The notes beneath the pieces were generated by a model that saw only the letters and a list, made by a program, of their open reading frames with translations, had not been told where the DNA came from and made no database searches. A stretch of DNA of 64,000 nucleotides, taken from positions 1,753,363-1,817,362 of the forward strand of contig JAYJMM010000027.1 in assembly GCA_037349105.1 (NCBI GenBank), read 5' to 3'. This document shows, one piece after another, positions 51,694 through 62,066 of this stretch. Numbering within the stretch: the first letter of the stretch is position 1; every line of letters begins with the position of its first letter. The DNA is from Limnomonas spitsbergensis. Lineage: Eukaryota > Chlorophyta > Chlorophyceae > Chlamydomonadales. Both the position numbers and the translations under genes were made by a program.

Positions 51694-53317
51694 TTGTGCA
51701 TGGGAGGCGGGTTGCTCCTTGCGTCCAACTCTCCTCTTTCCACAGGGGGAAAGGGGAGCTCTTGGTGCTAGCTATTCTTGTACAATATTTCGGGTATTTG
51801 TCCAACCACTTTTGGTATGAGGGTTTGCCTGACGACTTCATCCCCCTGGGCAGGTACAAGACAGTAGCTGTCGGTTCCCTGGTCATATCTGCAGACCATA
51901 CTGCCCATCGGACTGCTTTCTCGAGGGATGGTTCGTCCCGGTTTGGGATGGCATGTGAGTACCCTGTCCACCTGTGTTGGAAGGCATTTGTTTGTGCTTG
52001 GAAGGCCTGGTCCCTCGGGTATATACTCCAATAGGTGGTGGCGTGATCTCTAACTTGGAGGGGGCTAGAGAACCGTTCCTTGTAGACGCCAAAGTGCGTG
52101 TCTATCAACGCTCTGAATTGTGGTGGGATGCTGAAATTGTCCTGCATTTGTTTGGTCTGTGTCTTTGTCCCCTCCTTGTGTCTGATGATGAGGTCAACCA
52201 TTTCCTCTTCAAAGGAGGATGGGGGAGGCGTCATTTTAGCATGGATGCCTTCATCTGCAGCCTGTTCATACAATCTTCTGAGGGTGATGAGTCTGTCTTT
52301 GGCGAGTGTCCCGACGCACCGGCCGTTCCCCTTGTACACGCATGCCATCTCTGTAGTCATGATTTGGGTGGTACTCTTAGGGTTCCATGTCTCAATCTCT
52401 CTCACTTCAATTTTACACTCTCCCGTTGGTGCATCGATGTCCAGTTGCGGGTTAATTGGCTCCATATCGAAGGTTATCATTTCCCGGATATTGTCTCCAG
52501 GGTGGTATCCCAACTGCTGTGATTTTGGTGAAACCCCTTGTTGGGCCATGTTAGACAAGTGCCTATCTAGCATGGTGCCTTCGGAGGTCCTCGCTGGTGG
52601 CTGGTCATGGTTTTCAGACACCCATTGTCGTAGGAGGGCGGCCGTGTTTTCTTCGGTAAGGAGCATCTCTTCAGGTTCCCAGCTAGGCCTCCATGTGACT
52701 CTAACCAGCCCCTCCACTTGTGTGGTGCTAGTTGCATGTGTGCATGCCGGGCATGTCCATTTGTCTTGGGTGGGTCTCCAGTCCACTGGTTGGCCTAGGC
52801 ATTGGACATGATAGTACTTGTAGCATACGTCGCATGTGATGATGTCATCATAACATCCCGATGCGTCATCGTACTGCAGGCTGTGTGGGTTCCAACAACC
52901 TTCGCATGCTGCAACACCTGCCCAATCGTGGGCATGCAGGTCTTGACCAAGTCCTAGAGTCTTCCGGCAACAAGCTTCTATCTTCTCTGGTGTGTACCCT
53001 GCCATGCCATGGTATGGGATGGCCCATTCATCAATGATGCTTGGGTGCCACGTGACTTGATATTGAATTTGCTTGATTCTGTCTTTCCCTTTTTGGTAGC
53101 GTCCTTTGCTTGGCTCTGTGACCATCCTCCAGCATGTGATGGCTGCTACTTGGTTGGTGTGCCCATACATCTCTTGTATGACTGTTGCCGCCCTTTCTCC
53201 TTCTGATATTTTGCTTTTGGCAAATGCAAAAATGTGCTCTGCCTCCTTCCTTTTGTAGTCATGTCTGGTACATAGGCATGTTCCTGTTGTCTGGCACTTT
53301 CTGCGTGGGGCCCGCAA
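51677..53317 (-). CDS. PHD finger and chromodomain-like region, Dualen copy B
   Basis: A 546-residue frame. A PHD-type C4HC3 finger spans residues 138-192: Cys 138, 141, 162, 165, His 170, Cys 173, 189, 192 (ITCDVCYKYYHVQCLGQPVD is its middle). Directly after it comes VRVTWRPSWEPEEML, which resembles the W-x-x-x-(W)-E-P-x-x-x-L end of chromodomains, followed by a helix-like ENTAALLRQWVSENH. A similar QYQVTWHPSIIDEWAI lies before the finger (about 85-100). PHD and chromodomains read histone tails, so the module could target the element to certain chromatin; that is inference. The rest (residues 230-546) is unrecognised but free of stops. Confidence 0.65.
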   Translation of the reverse strand: MRAPRRKCQTTGTCLCTRHDYKRKEAEHIFAFAKSKISEGERAATVIQEMYGHTNQVAAITCWRMVTEPSKGRYQKGKDRIKQIQYQVTWHPSIIDEWAIPYHGMAGYTPEKIEACCRKTLGLGQDLHAHDWAGVAACEGCWNPHSLQYDDASGCYDDIITCDVCYKYYHVQCLGQPVDWRPTQDKWTCPACTHATSTTQVEGLVRVTWRPSWEPEEMLLTEENTAALLRQWVSENHDQPPARTSEGTMLDRHLSNMAQQGVSPKSQQLGYHPGDNIREMITFDMEPINPQLDIDAPTGECKIEVREIETWNPKSTTQIMTTEMACVYKGNGRCVGTLAKDRLITLRRLYEQAADEGIHAKMTPPPSSFEEEMVDLIIRHKEGTKTQTKQMQDNFSIPPQFRALIDTHFGVYKERFSSPLQVRDHATTYWSIYPRDQAFQAQTNAFQHRWTGYSHAIPNRDEPSLEKAVRWAVWSADMTREPTATVLYLPRGMKSSGKPSYQKWLDKYPKYCTRIASTKSSPFPLWKEESWTQGATRLPCTNATWT

Positions 53318-54280
53318 TCTCTTTCCGTAGGCTCGTAATTGACGAGCATCCTTGTCTTTTCTTGTCTCTGTGGAGGGTAGGGTCCTTGCGCCAGTGTTGT
53401 TTCTTCTTGCTGCCTTGCTGTCTCGTCAGGTTTGCTCTGCCCTCTTGTTGTTGAGTGGGGTCTGGGATATCAACGAGGTCTCCCGGTCTCTCTGTTTCTG
53501 TTGTTGTTGGAGTGCCAATGTCCTTGGTATTCAGGTACTGGGTGATCAATGTCTGGTCAGGGTGAAGGGAAGCCTGGAACATGGTTCCTGTCGGCATGGG
53601 GTTTCTTGCTATAACAGTGATGTACATGTTTCCCTCGTGTATCTCTCGTTGATCCTTTGGGAGGCTCAACGTCGTGTTTATTTTTCTTATCATGTCTCCT
53701 AGGTCTTTGTCTGCACCGGGCCCGTTGTTTGCCATGACTGAGAGTCTGTTTAAGGCTATGATGTGCTTGTCTTTGACATTTCTCCCGTATCTGTTTCTCA
53801 GGCCTCTCCCATCCATCAAGTGCTTGCCTCCCTGTTATGTCAGGTCTGCTAGGTGAGTGATTCCTAGGTGAAACAAGGGTTGAAGCAGGTGTACGCATTG
53901 AGGGGGTCTGTGGCAGGGAGGGTAGCAGTGGCAGGGTTGAGCTGTTCTAGCGCTTGGGCGAGTTCCGGGGTATGTGCTGTGAATTGTTTGCACCTTGCTT
54001 TTCATGATGATCAGGTCATTATCTGTGATATGGGACAGTTGTCTGAGCCGCATGCAATGTTAGCCTGTTGGGTGTCTTTAAACCCTGTGGGGCACCCGCC
54101 CATGTATTTGAGCTGCTTCTCCAGGAGACTGCGAGTGACTGTGCCCATGCGCCCTTCATCGCGTAGGTATGTGACGAGCAGTTCTGTATTCTTCCTTGCG
54201 TATTCTGTCGCCAGGGATGCACACCCCATCCCGAAGGACGCGACATCTTGGTGTAGGGTAGCTGAGTTAGCACATGTCAC
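53259..54280 (-). pseudogene. RT thumb and linker region, Dualen copy B
   Basis: After the RT frame stops at 54277 the coding sense continues one frame away: ATLHQDVASFGMGCASLATE and RKNTELLVTYLRDEGRMGTV (54280-54011), the usual sequence after the RT fingers and palm. Then comes a frame 53819-53259 (RNRYGRNVKDKHIIALNRLS, DMIRKINTTLSLPKDQREIH, GNMYITVIARNPMPTGTMFQ) and the start of the PHD frame. No domain is recognised in the linker. Phase changes show at least two frameshifts. Confidence 0.5.
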
Positions 54281-55764
54281 AGTCCGTACGCCTTCTTGAC
54301 GGCCGTGGCCATGATGCTGTCTAGAATCTGGAGGTCAGCTCCCGTGCATGGGGTTATCCCAAAGGTGTTTGAGATTGAGGGCTTAATAGTTGTCTCAATG
54401 ATATGCTTAATATGTCTTGGAGTGGCATGTGAGGCTTGCAGATCCTCAATATTTTGCCTTGCCTTCTTTATCAAGTTTTGGTGCTGGAACTTCCAGTCTA
54501 GTGTCATCGTGAGCTCTGCACCGAGGTATCTGAAGGGATCTATTGGGGGAAGGTGTTGCACGTATTGTCCTTGGACCATTATCTGATTTTCCAGTTGTCT
54601 TCTTACTTGCACCAGAGCATCCTTGTTCCCATATAGTCCAGTGCGGATGTTTTGATAAAGGACACCTGATACTAGAGTTTTCCCAGTGTTGACCTTCATT
54701 TTCGCGAAGTCGGAGTATAGACTAAGTTTCTCTGCTTGTACATGCAGGTCCGACAGTTTACTTGTCAGCATTGACAAGTCGTCTGCGAATGCTGCATTGC
54801 TGAGTGAGTGCTCCATGCGAGCGTTCATGTCATCTATGCATCCAAACATGTAGCCCCTGGCCCCGACTTGGGCCCACCGGAGCAGTGGTTCAATGTAGAT
54901 GAGGAAAAGGAGGGGTGAAAGGGTGTCCCCCTGTATGCTGCCCCGCCCCATGGGGATCTTGCCAGTGAGCTCTGTGCCCCATCGGACCTGGGTTGTTGCC
55001 CCCATGTAAAGGTAATTAATTGCATCCACCGCATCTGTAGGGAACCCTAGGTCGTACATGATCATAAGGAGAATGTCGTGGTCCATCATGTTAAACGCTG
55101 AAGAGAAGTCGACTTGTAAGTCATAGATATTCTGGCCGGTGTGTCGCGCATCTTCGAGCGCCATGAGTAGCATCTGTAGTTGGTCCATGGTGCTGGCTTT
55201 TGTCCTGAACCCCTTTTGGGTAGAGCTCAAAAGCAAGTGTTTTTCAGCGTAGTCGGACATAGCCCTTGTTTGAAGCCTCGTCCAGAGTTTGTATAGGGCA
55301 TTTAGCATCCCGATAGGCCTCTTCTTATCTATCAAGGTTTCGTCCGTCCCCTTCTCCAACAGTTGTGTAGTACTTTGCTTCCATTCGTCTGGGGTCACAC
55401 CGGTTGCCCACATGATGATCATGAGCATGTGCATGCACTCCTTGAAAGCGTGTGTCATCATTTTTAGGAGTTCATTTACGATCCCATCTGGTCCTGGTGA
55501 TTTCCCATCACTTAGTGTGTGTAGGCATTCTTCAAACACTGAGGATTGCTGGATTGTTCTGTGCAGCCATGGTCGGTTTGGGAGACGGGTCGCCAGTGTT
55601 TCCAAGGTGAATTTATCGGGGCCCTTTGTCCACGGGTACTGCCGAGTGACCTCATGTGGGTGGTATTTGCCGCACATGGGGTCAGCAATTTGGTGAAATG
55701 TTCCTCCACAATCGAGATCATCCTTCTTGGGGTCGTCAGTGATGTGGTTTGTGGCCGGGTCCAC
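54277..55764 (-). CDS. reverse transcriptase core, Dualen copy B
   Basis: A 495-residue frame with all LINE RT blocks: GKSPGPDGIVNELLK (about 87-101), RPIGMLNALYKLWTR, STQKGFRTKASTMDQL, motif A LQVDFSSAFNMMDHD (Asp at 219), motif B GRGSIQGDTLSPLLF (about 273-287), motif C AAFADDLSML (Ala-Asp-Asp at 327-329) and motif E FRYLGAELTM. The catalytic aspartates are intact. It acts in target-primed reverse transcription. The frame ends at a TGA just before the thumb, which continues in the next frame. It lies between the APE and PHD parts. Confidence 0.9.
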   Translation of the reverse strand: MDPATNHITDDPKKDDLDCGGTFHQIADPMCGKYHPHEVTRQYPWTKGPDKFTLETLATRLPNRPWLHRTIQQSSVFEECLHTLSDGKSPGPDGIVNELLKMMTHAFKECMHMLMIIMWATGVTPDEWKQSTTQLLEKGTDETLIDKKRPIGMLNALYKLWTRLQTRAMSDYAEKHLLLSSTQKGFRTKASTMDQLQMLLMALEDARHTGQNIYDLQVDFSSAFNMMDHDILLMIMYDLGFPTDAVDAINYLYMGATTQVRWGTELTGKIPMGRGSIQGDTLSPLLFLIYIEPLLRWAQVGARGYMFGCIDDMNARMEHSLSNAAFADDLSMLTSKLSDLHVQAEKLSLYSDFAKMKVNTGKTLVSGVLYQNIRTGLYGNKDALVQVRRQLENQIMVQGQYVQHLPPIDPFRYLGAELTMTLDWKFQHQNLIKKARQNIEDLQASHATPRHIKHIIETTIKPSISNTFGITPCTGADLQILDSIMATAVKKAYGL

Positions 55765-56669
55765 AAGGGCTTTGTAGTTGGTTCCGGAGGCTGGCTTCTT
55801 GAAGATGTTCTGTTTGCCATTTTCGGTTTATTGTTAATGAGATCTCTGGTAGCTTTGATCGCTTGGTCGAGATTTTGCTTGTCCTGTCCCTTGTCCATGG
55901 TCTGGATCTCGGCCCTAATGCCTCTGATGACTTGTGAGAGGATCTGCCACTATTCATGCCCATGTTTGTCTCCAAGGTTGCAGCTTCGTGAAGTCTCTTC
56001 TCCATACCGCAGGGAAGGTTAGTCTGGTTAGCTATAATCTCTTGCATCCCTGTAGTTGTGTCGATAGCAGTATTGCAGACTTCATTCTAATCTCCTGACA
56101 GGCATGAAAGTGCTTGCATAAGATTACTCTTTTTCGGGACAGAACCCCGTGAGCGGAGGTGAGTCCCAGAGGGGTTCGTGTTTTTTGCACTCGCATGTCT
56201 GTAAGGCGATCGCTTGTGTCTTTTGTAGAGCACTCAACAGTTGTTCACTCAGCTCATTCACTTTTACCGCCGCATTTAGTCCCTGAATAATGGGTAGGCG
56301 GTTGCTTGTCTTCCCGTCTTCGGACTCAATCCTGTTGAAGTACGGCTGAATATCTTCTTTAATTACCAGCTGCATTTTCTGGTGCAGGTCTCGAGTCTCG
56401 CCGGCGATACCCTCTGAGAAGGTGGAGATTTTGTTGGCGAAGGCTGTCTTGTCGGTGAGGCTGATAGGGCGGACCAAGACCCGGGTGGAGGGCCGTGTGG
56501 CTGTTTTTTTATAGTGGGGATGAAAATCCCTGTGTTTCTCAGTTCAATGATGCCTAGCAGGGGTGTGTGATCTGATTGGATTCCTATTTGGAGGACGTTG
56601 GTCTTACTTTTGATGATGCTCATATCCAGGTTTGTGAGAATATCGTCAATTCTGCTGGTCGTCTGAGAC
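55765..56669 (-). pseudogene. APE C-terminus and APE-RT linker, Dualen copy B
   Basis: The last APE motif (IQSDHTPLLGIIELRNTG) is here in frame 56623-56363. A missing G near 56502 (compared with copy A) moves the next part to 56477-56124 (RPISLTDKTAFANKISTFSE, LQKTQAIALQTCECKKHEPL). An extra T near 56689 separates it from the frame above. Below 56124 coding sense is weak down to the RT. Confidence 0.6.
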
Positions 56670-58601
56670 TCACTTGTACCGTTTAAGTGGGTTGTAGGTG
56701 TGGCCTCGAGGGCTAAGGTTCATTTCTAGGGGTGAAAGTTCAACTGCTTCAACAAATTTCCTGTGTGTCTCATCCTTGTGGTAGGTGTGTCCGCTGCTCC
56801 TGTCACCTTGAAGCAGCGTTGCATTCCAGTCGCCGAGCATAATATGGCAAGAAGGGTTGCAGTTGTGTGTTTCTTGCATGCTTTCCGTGAGTATGCTGTA
56901 CATTTTTAGTCTCTCTGTCTCCCCTCTGGTGAGGAACCTGCCGGCGCATAGACCCCTGGTGATGTTGATGGGCCTAGAGTGGGGCAGGTTGATGGCAACG
57001 TTCAGAATTCTCCCATTGCAATTGTCGCCTTCTGTTCGGGTGGCCTTGCCTGAACCTGCAATGTGTTCCTTGATGGCAATGATGACCCCTCGCAAGCCTC
57101 TGCCATGTTCGCTGTGTGTACACGCCCAGTATTGATACCCCTGTAGGGCTTCTTGCAACCATCTGGCCTTTTTCCGCTTGGGGAGCATGTTTGTCTCGGT
57201 GAGTACGAGGATATCTGGGTTATGCTGCTGGATGGTCATTTCTATGTCATACTTTGCAGTGTAAGCACCCTGGACATTGGCTGTGATCATGCGCAACGTA
57301 GCCGGTTGACAGGCTGTTTGATCTTCTCCGTGGGGTGGAGCACTTGGTTGGCGTGGTAGGCTTTTATTTTCTTGAGCAGACTTGTTTTTTAATATCTGTT
57401 TCACCTTTGCTTTTTGCTGAGCTGGTTCTGGCGCACTGGTGAACAAGGTAGTGAGGTACGATATAATGAGGGGCTGAAGCAGTTTGTTCTTTTTCTTTCC
57501 TTCCATTGTGTGCGGGAGGGCGGTGTTGCATTTAGTTTGTTTTTTCTTGAGCTTACGTACGTAAGCTTTGGGAGTCATTTTATTATGTTTTGTTCTTTCA
57601 GCACCGTTTATCTTCTCATGCCCTTGAATTGTCCTTCCTTTGATGGCACATCTAGGTGGGTCGAAGACTGTGACATGGGTGGGGGGGGCTGCATTGATGT
57701 TTGATGTATCATCTTGTCCCATGGTGGCATCTTGGTCTGGAAAAGATAACCTCATAAGGTGATTAAGCTCATCGTTTCTAGCCGGGCCATGCCTTGGTTG
57801 CACGTATTGCACGATGCGCTTGGCCCGTACAATAATCGATGTGATAGAGTCTGGGAGCACCGGTCCCTGGATACATGGAAACATGAACCTGATTGTTTTT
57901 GAATTACAGTCTCCAATATCTCTCAGGAAGTCGTTCCATGTCTGCATCAATAGCACAAACGCTTGTAGTAGCGTTTTTTCGTCTGGGAGGCCTGATGCTT
58001 CGTTCAAGCATCTATCTCGTAAAGCTGTCAGGCTATTAGGGGGCAGGGTACTGGTGGGGTTGCAAGAGGCAGCCAATGGCAGCATGGGCTCAAAGTGCCC
58101 AGCTAGGGTATTTCCAGAAAACCACACATGCAAGGCGGGGGCAGCGTCATTTGTTGGTTGTACTCCTAGGAGTTGGCTCACAATGCTGCGTTCTCCGTCA
58201 GACTCTGATAATTGGTGCTGGTGCACTGTTATTTGAAATGCCATTGCAGTCCAGTGGGTGATGACCCCGTCAGCCCATAGTCCCTCTCCCGTATTCCCAT
58301 CACACGGCGTGGCCATTCGTCTTGCCCAGTCACATAGCTTGTGTCTCCAATCAGTACCATGTACTTGTTGGTAGATGAGCGTGGTTAAGGACCTGACCGC
58401 ATCCTGCCTGCCTTGGGACAGAGCTTGCCTGAAAGTTTGCACTCCGAGGCCTCTTAACATGCTAGGAGGAATACCTGATAGATGTGCTAGAGAGTCAAAG
58501 TAACAGTCCCCCTCCGAGAAGGAAAAATGAGGGCCTGATATAATTTGTAGGCCACTTTGCTGCAAAAACATTTGTTTAATGTCTTGCACGCTTTGTGCCA
58601 A
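56670..58601 (-). pseudogene. OTU protease fused to APE endonuclease, Dualen copy B
   Basis: A single 643-residue frame joins the OTU domain (Cys 33 in EGDCYFDSLAHL, His 169 in AGHFEPM, WADGVITHWTAMAF between) through a linker rich in Lys/Gln (KKKQTKCNTALPH, EPAQQKAKVKQILKNKSAQE) to the APE domain (RMITANVQGAY, LVLTETNMLPKRKK, MLGDWNATLLQGD). It shows the two domains belong to one polypeptide, which copy A obscures. Small indels near 56922-56960 replace the ITGVYAPAG motif with garbled sequence, and an added T at about 56689 truncates the APE C-terminus. The domain is therefore inactive here. Confidence 0.8.
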
Positions 58602-59435
58602 TCAGGTCCAAGCGGGAGGCTCACCCTATTCCTCAAAGGCATGGGAGTCGGTGAGTCGAGGATTGTGATTGGGCTGAGGGAGGCCCCCCGGGGCTGCCTG
58701 ATAGGTGGGAAGTTCAAACATGCATTTCTGCATTCGGCTAAGCTGTTGGCATGGAAGTATCCGCATCCTTCATATGCCTTGTCTCTCAGGTCTCGCATGT
58801 TTAGGTCTGCTTCCATGCCCCCCCCCTGAGATCACTGCTCTACTGTTTTTTTCTGAGTCTAGCCAGTACCATTTATCTTTGTACCGGCGAAGAGTGCTTG
58901 CGTGCCGATAGGTTGCTTCTTTAGTTATGACGACAAAAGCATCAAACTGGTATTTCTCTTTGTCTTGCAGGTCCTTTAGGAGCTTGTCTAGTGTGTCTAC
59001 TGTCAGCTTCAATAAATCGCTACGTTGATCCATCAGCATGCGGTAGTCCATACCATAGTTTTCAAACGCGTAGAAGGCCCATGCTGTGGTTGTGAAGTTC
59101 CCATTCGATTGGAATTGAAGTTGGTCAGGCATAAGGGTGTATCTATGGTGCTCGTAGGTCGGTTTCTGCCTTTGGCTCATGAACCAGTCCATAATCTCCC
59201 ACTTTGTGTGTGTGAGGGGTGCACCCATGAGCATAGCCATTGCATGTGCTTGGCAGAATAAACCCTCCTGCTGTTCATAGTGGATCCCCTCCGGTATGGT
59301 GTGGTTCCCTTTGTGTGTTAATTTTTGTTTGATCCAGTTTGCACCCCCTCCTATTTGCCTTGAATAGGTCCCCTCGGTGTGTCTATCCTGGTTTGCTCGC
59401 CTCGCGTTTACGGTACCTCCTTGTGATAATTGCAG
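58487..59435 (-). pseudogene. Josephin-type protease domain, Dualen copy B, frameshifted
   Basis: This is the same domain as in copy A, with the Cys codon at 59253-59255 and the His/Asp pair in RHASTLRRYKDKWYWLDSE. One extra C in a C-run near 58818-58826 (nine C instead of eight) splits it into frames 59240-58770 and 58816-58487. All three catalytic positions precede the frameshift, so the damage affects only the C-terminal part and continuity to OTU. Confidence 0.7.
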
Positions 59436-60541
59436 TCAGTTCTTTCCTGACTCCTGTATTTCCCTGTATGCTTGAGCCATGGATCCTTGGAACCTTGGGC
59501 CCCTGGGTTGTTCCATTTGCGCGTTAATCTCCGAGATTGCTTAAGCATGTATTTTAATAGCCAGACTTTTTTATTTGGGGATGCCATGTACTTTTGTAAG
59601 ATATACCTACGGACATGCTCCCCAGTGATTTTCTTCGTATTTTTTGTTTTGCGTTCTTTTTTCTTCGTGAGATAGGCGTTTTTATTTTTATTTACCGTTG
59701 TTACCAAGATCTCGCTGTTCACACCGCTGTTTACCAGTGGGGTCTCTGTTGTGGATTCTTCACTGATGTTAGAAGCATGCCAAGTTCCTAGGTAGGAGAG
59801 GATCCCCATGACTAGTGTAGCACAAATGTAACTTGCAAACGTGCTCGTTGAAAGGCTAGCAGGGATATGCATACTGTTAGTATTATTTCCTTGGCTGATC
59901 CCTGGCAGAAAGTTTAGTTTGCTCATGTTCTCAGATCTCTGAATTGAGGCTGGGGTTGAGGTTTTTCCTAGATTTGGCCTACGACGTGCCGAGAGGTTAT
60001 TTGCCATGGCATCTGGGCAGGTGTAAAAAAATCGAGCGGTTAGCCATGGCCTCATGGCAGAGTATACATTCGATGCGTATATTTGTGCTTCCTGCAGAAT
60101 ATAAAACGCATTTCGAGGACTGTGGAAGTGGTGGGTTGGCAACTGGGTCAGGAACGCGTTGTATGTCTGCTGCATGGAGAGGTCAGACCAGAGGTAAGAC
60201 GAAGAATGAAGACACAGCAATGGCCTCGCGACAGATGAGAGACGCAAGATGTGCACGTCTGGCATAAATGTATAGAGAGAACAATCAGCAGCGTTCCCGA
60301 CCGTGAGCTGCTCCCGATCGCAGATGCAGGCAATAGCCGTCCCAACCACTGGGTGGGGTAAAATCCAAGGGCAAACTTGGCTTACCTCATTCGAGCCCTG
60401 GCAGTTCGGGAAGATAAGCACGACCTGCATTCCCCCCCTCGATCGAATCCTGGGAGGTCTGGAAAGTAGCAAATTTCCGACCGGTGACATTGAGTTAGCC
60501 TGCGTGTCTGGGTCTCTTAGAGGAGGCGTCGTCATGGCCAT
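59408..60541 (-). CDS. Dualen ORF1, unknown function, copy B
   Basis: A 377-residue frame nearly identical to 7363-8496 (changes such as GHAAD to GNAAD and AFSIL to AFYIL). The hydrophobic stretch and basic C-terminal third are preserved. It is the first long frame of the full-length element. 60542-60967 is the leader, in which a short frame (60928-60614) starts with a hydrophobic N-terminus (KKVVNLIMIVMLSIM) and spans the 111-bp segment absent from copy A. Confidence 0.5.
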   Translation of the reverse strand: MAMTTPPLRDPDTQANSMSPVGNLLLSRPPRIRSRGGMQVVLIFPNCQGSNEVSQVCPWILPHPVVGTAIACICDREQLTVGNAADCSLYTFMPDVHILRLSSVARPLLCLHSSSYLWSDLSMQQTYNAFLTQLPTHHFHSPRNAFYILQEAQIYASNVYSAMRPWLTARFFYTCPDAMANNLSARRRPNLGKTSTPASIQRSENMSKLNFLPGISQGNNTNSMHIPASLSTSTFASYICATLVMGILSYLGTWHASNISEESTTETPLVNSGVNSEILVTTVNKNKNAYLTKKKERKTKNTKKITGEHVRRYILQKYMASPNKKVWLLKYMLKQSRRLTRKWNNPGAQGSKDPWLKHTGKYRSQERTDCNYHKEVP

Positions 60542-60967
60542 TCCTGCATTTCAACGCTTCTGAAGAGAATTTCATTATCATTTGATTTTGGTCAGAACTG
60601 CAAATCTGGATGTTCAAAACATGTTGATGGGGATGTTCAACTTCGACATGCGCCTTTGTCCGAGGGATTCTTTTGTTCCACGTATCATACCCCTCGGTAT
60701 ATGACAGCGGTTCCATCCTAGCATAGATTGTAGAGGCATCATCAGTGACAAAAAACCCACCACTCCTGTTCTGGGTTTCGCATCACTGACGTTGATAGCC
60801 CCTACCTCGTCCGCATAGGAGGCGTGCACATGCACATGTGTGTGCATAATGCTCAGCATGACGATCATGATCAAATTGACCACCTTCTTGACCGAAGCTG
60901 TCCGCGCCATATCGAGGGGATGTTGCATCGTGTATTCGCGTAGAGGATTTACATTTTATTCATATAA

Positions 60968-61247
60968 GCTGAGCCAGAAGGTTGGCACCAGACTATGGCT
61001 GAAATGCTCAGCGAGTCTGTGGCACTAATGACGCAGGTTGGGCTGATGCCCAAGCCTGCGGAAATCAAACAGGCGGCTCACAACGCCCGCCCTAGGTCGT
61101 TTCTGCCTGAACCTTGCCAGGAGGAGGAACCTGAGCGCAGGCTCATGGAACCTGCCTCCAGGAAGGGAGCAAAGAGGCTGGTTTTGAGTAAATTGGCTGA
61201 TGATATGTCTGACATCCGTCTGCAGGTGTTCAGGCTGAATCACAACG
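60968..61247 (+). pseudogene. Gag-like fragment, right of Dualen insertion (copy B)
   Basis: This is the same as 8812-9091 (GWHQTMAEMLSESVALMTQV to FRLNHN). It follows on in phase from the Gag frame that stops at 49267. It is interrupted at CAACG (61243-61247) by the Pif1-bearing insertion. Confidence 0.8.
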
Positions 61248-62066
61248 TGTAACGGTGGTTATAGGCCCCGTTTATTCACGAATAGTGGATTAATGGGGGG
61301 ACACTTTATATTGGTGAGTCCGACCTGGTATGAACTGGTATTGCTGAGCTGCTATTGCTGAGCTGCTATTGCTCAGCTGTTACTGCTGAGCTGCTATTCT
61401 GCAGTTACATAGTTTGCTTTTGTCGATAACTATTTTTGCATTGCAGTATTGCGTACATTTATTACATCAGTTTACAAAGGAAGACCCAACCAAGGAGGCT
61501 ATTGAGGCCACAGTCAAAGTTCGTCGGATACCATGCACAGGCAGCACAATGAATGCAACAGGAACTGCTACCAATCAGGGAGTATGTTGGGGGTGGCGGG
61601 GACACCCTTTGGGGGACCAACAAACGCAATTCCTGTTCAAACATGACGTATGCATGCTAGTTTATAGCACCGACGACCAGAGTGACACTCAATCTAGGCT
61701 CGATTCCTAGCAGCCTTGTTCCTATCTGCCTTCTGCTTGAGCTGAGTGATCAGTTGTTGAGCTTGGGCAGTGGTTGGGTCGCTATTAACAAAGCGGTCGT
61801 ACACAGCATGCAACAAGTCAAGTAAGTTTCAGGGCGTGCTGATGGATCACATTAGCAGCCAGGCCATAAGCATAAGTGGCTAGCTCATAAGCATAAGTGA
61901 CTGGGCACATCAATCGGGCAGGAACAACTAGCATCCATTCGTTAACTAACCTTGTAGAGCAGGTTTTGCTGAAGTCGGCGCCAAGCCATGACCAGGTAGA
62001 TAAATCCAACATCATACAGCAAGCAATCTAGATTTGCGTAGACGAATGCCCAGAATATAATGAATA
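61248..62066. mobile_element. left part of the Pif1-bearing insertion (copy B), cut by hAT
   Basis: This matches 9092-9911 of copy A, including the GCTATTGCTGAGC subterminal repeats. The helicase part would lie beyond the hAT element, outside the window. Confidence 0.75.

Larger units (their letters stand above)
49268..60967 (-). mobile_element. complete Dualen/RandI-type non-LTR retrotransposon (copy B)
   Basis: An 11.7-kb element on minus: 5' end at 60967, 3' end at 49268 in a (CTTT)n tail (plus-strand AGAAAGAAAGAAAG). A 12-bp target duplication flanks it. Domain order in coding direction: ORF1 of unknown function, Josephin protease, OTU protease, APE endonuclease, RT, PHD finger with chromodomain-like motif, RNase H, CCHC finger, PD-(D/E)xK endonuclease. 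APE and restriction-like endonuclease together define Dualen, known from Chlamydomonas, which also has a cysteine protease and RNase H. Several frameshifts make this copy inactive: in the Josephin C-run, in the APE part, after the RT, between PHD and RNase H, and two in the last endonuclease. Confidence 0.9.
56304..62066. repeat. segmental duplicate of 4259-9911 (copy B side)
   Basis: Copies A and B are colinear and nearly identical over about 5.7 kb. They include the Dualen 5' half, the Gag fragment and the start of the Pif1-bearing insertion. Copy B has a 111-bp segment at about 60696-60806 that copy A lacks. The match ends on one side at the rearrangement junction of copy A and on the other where hAT is inserted in copy B. 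Confidence 0.9.
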
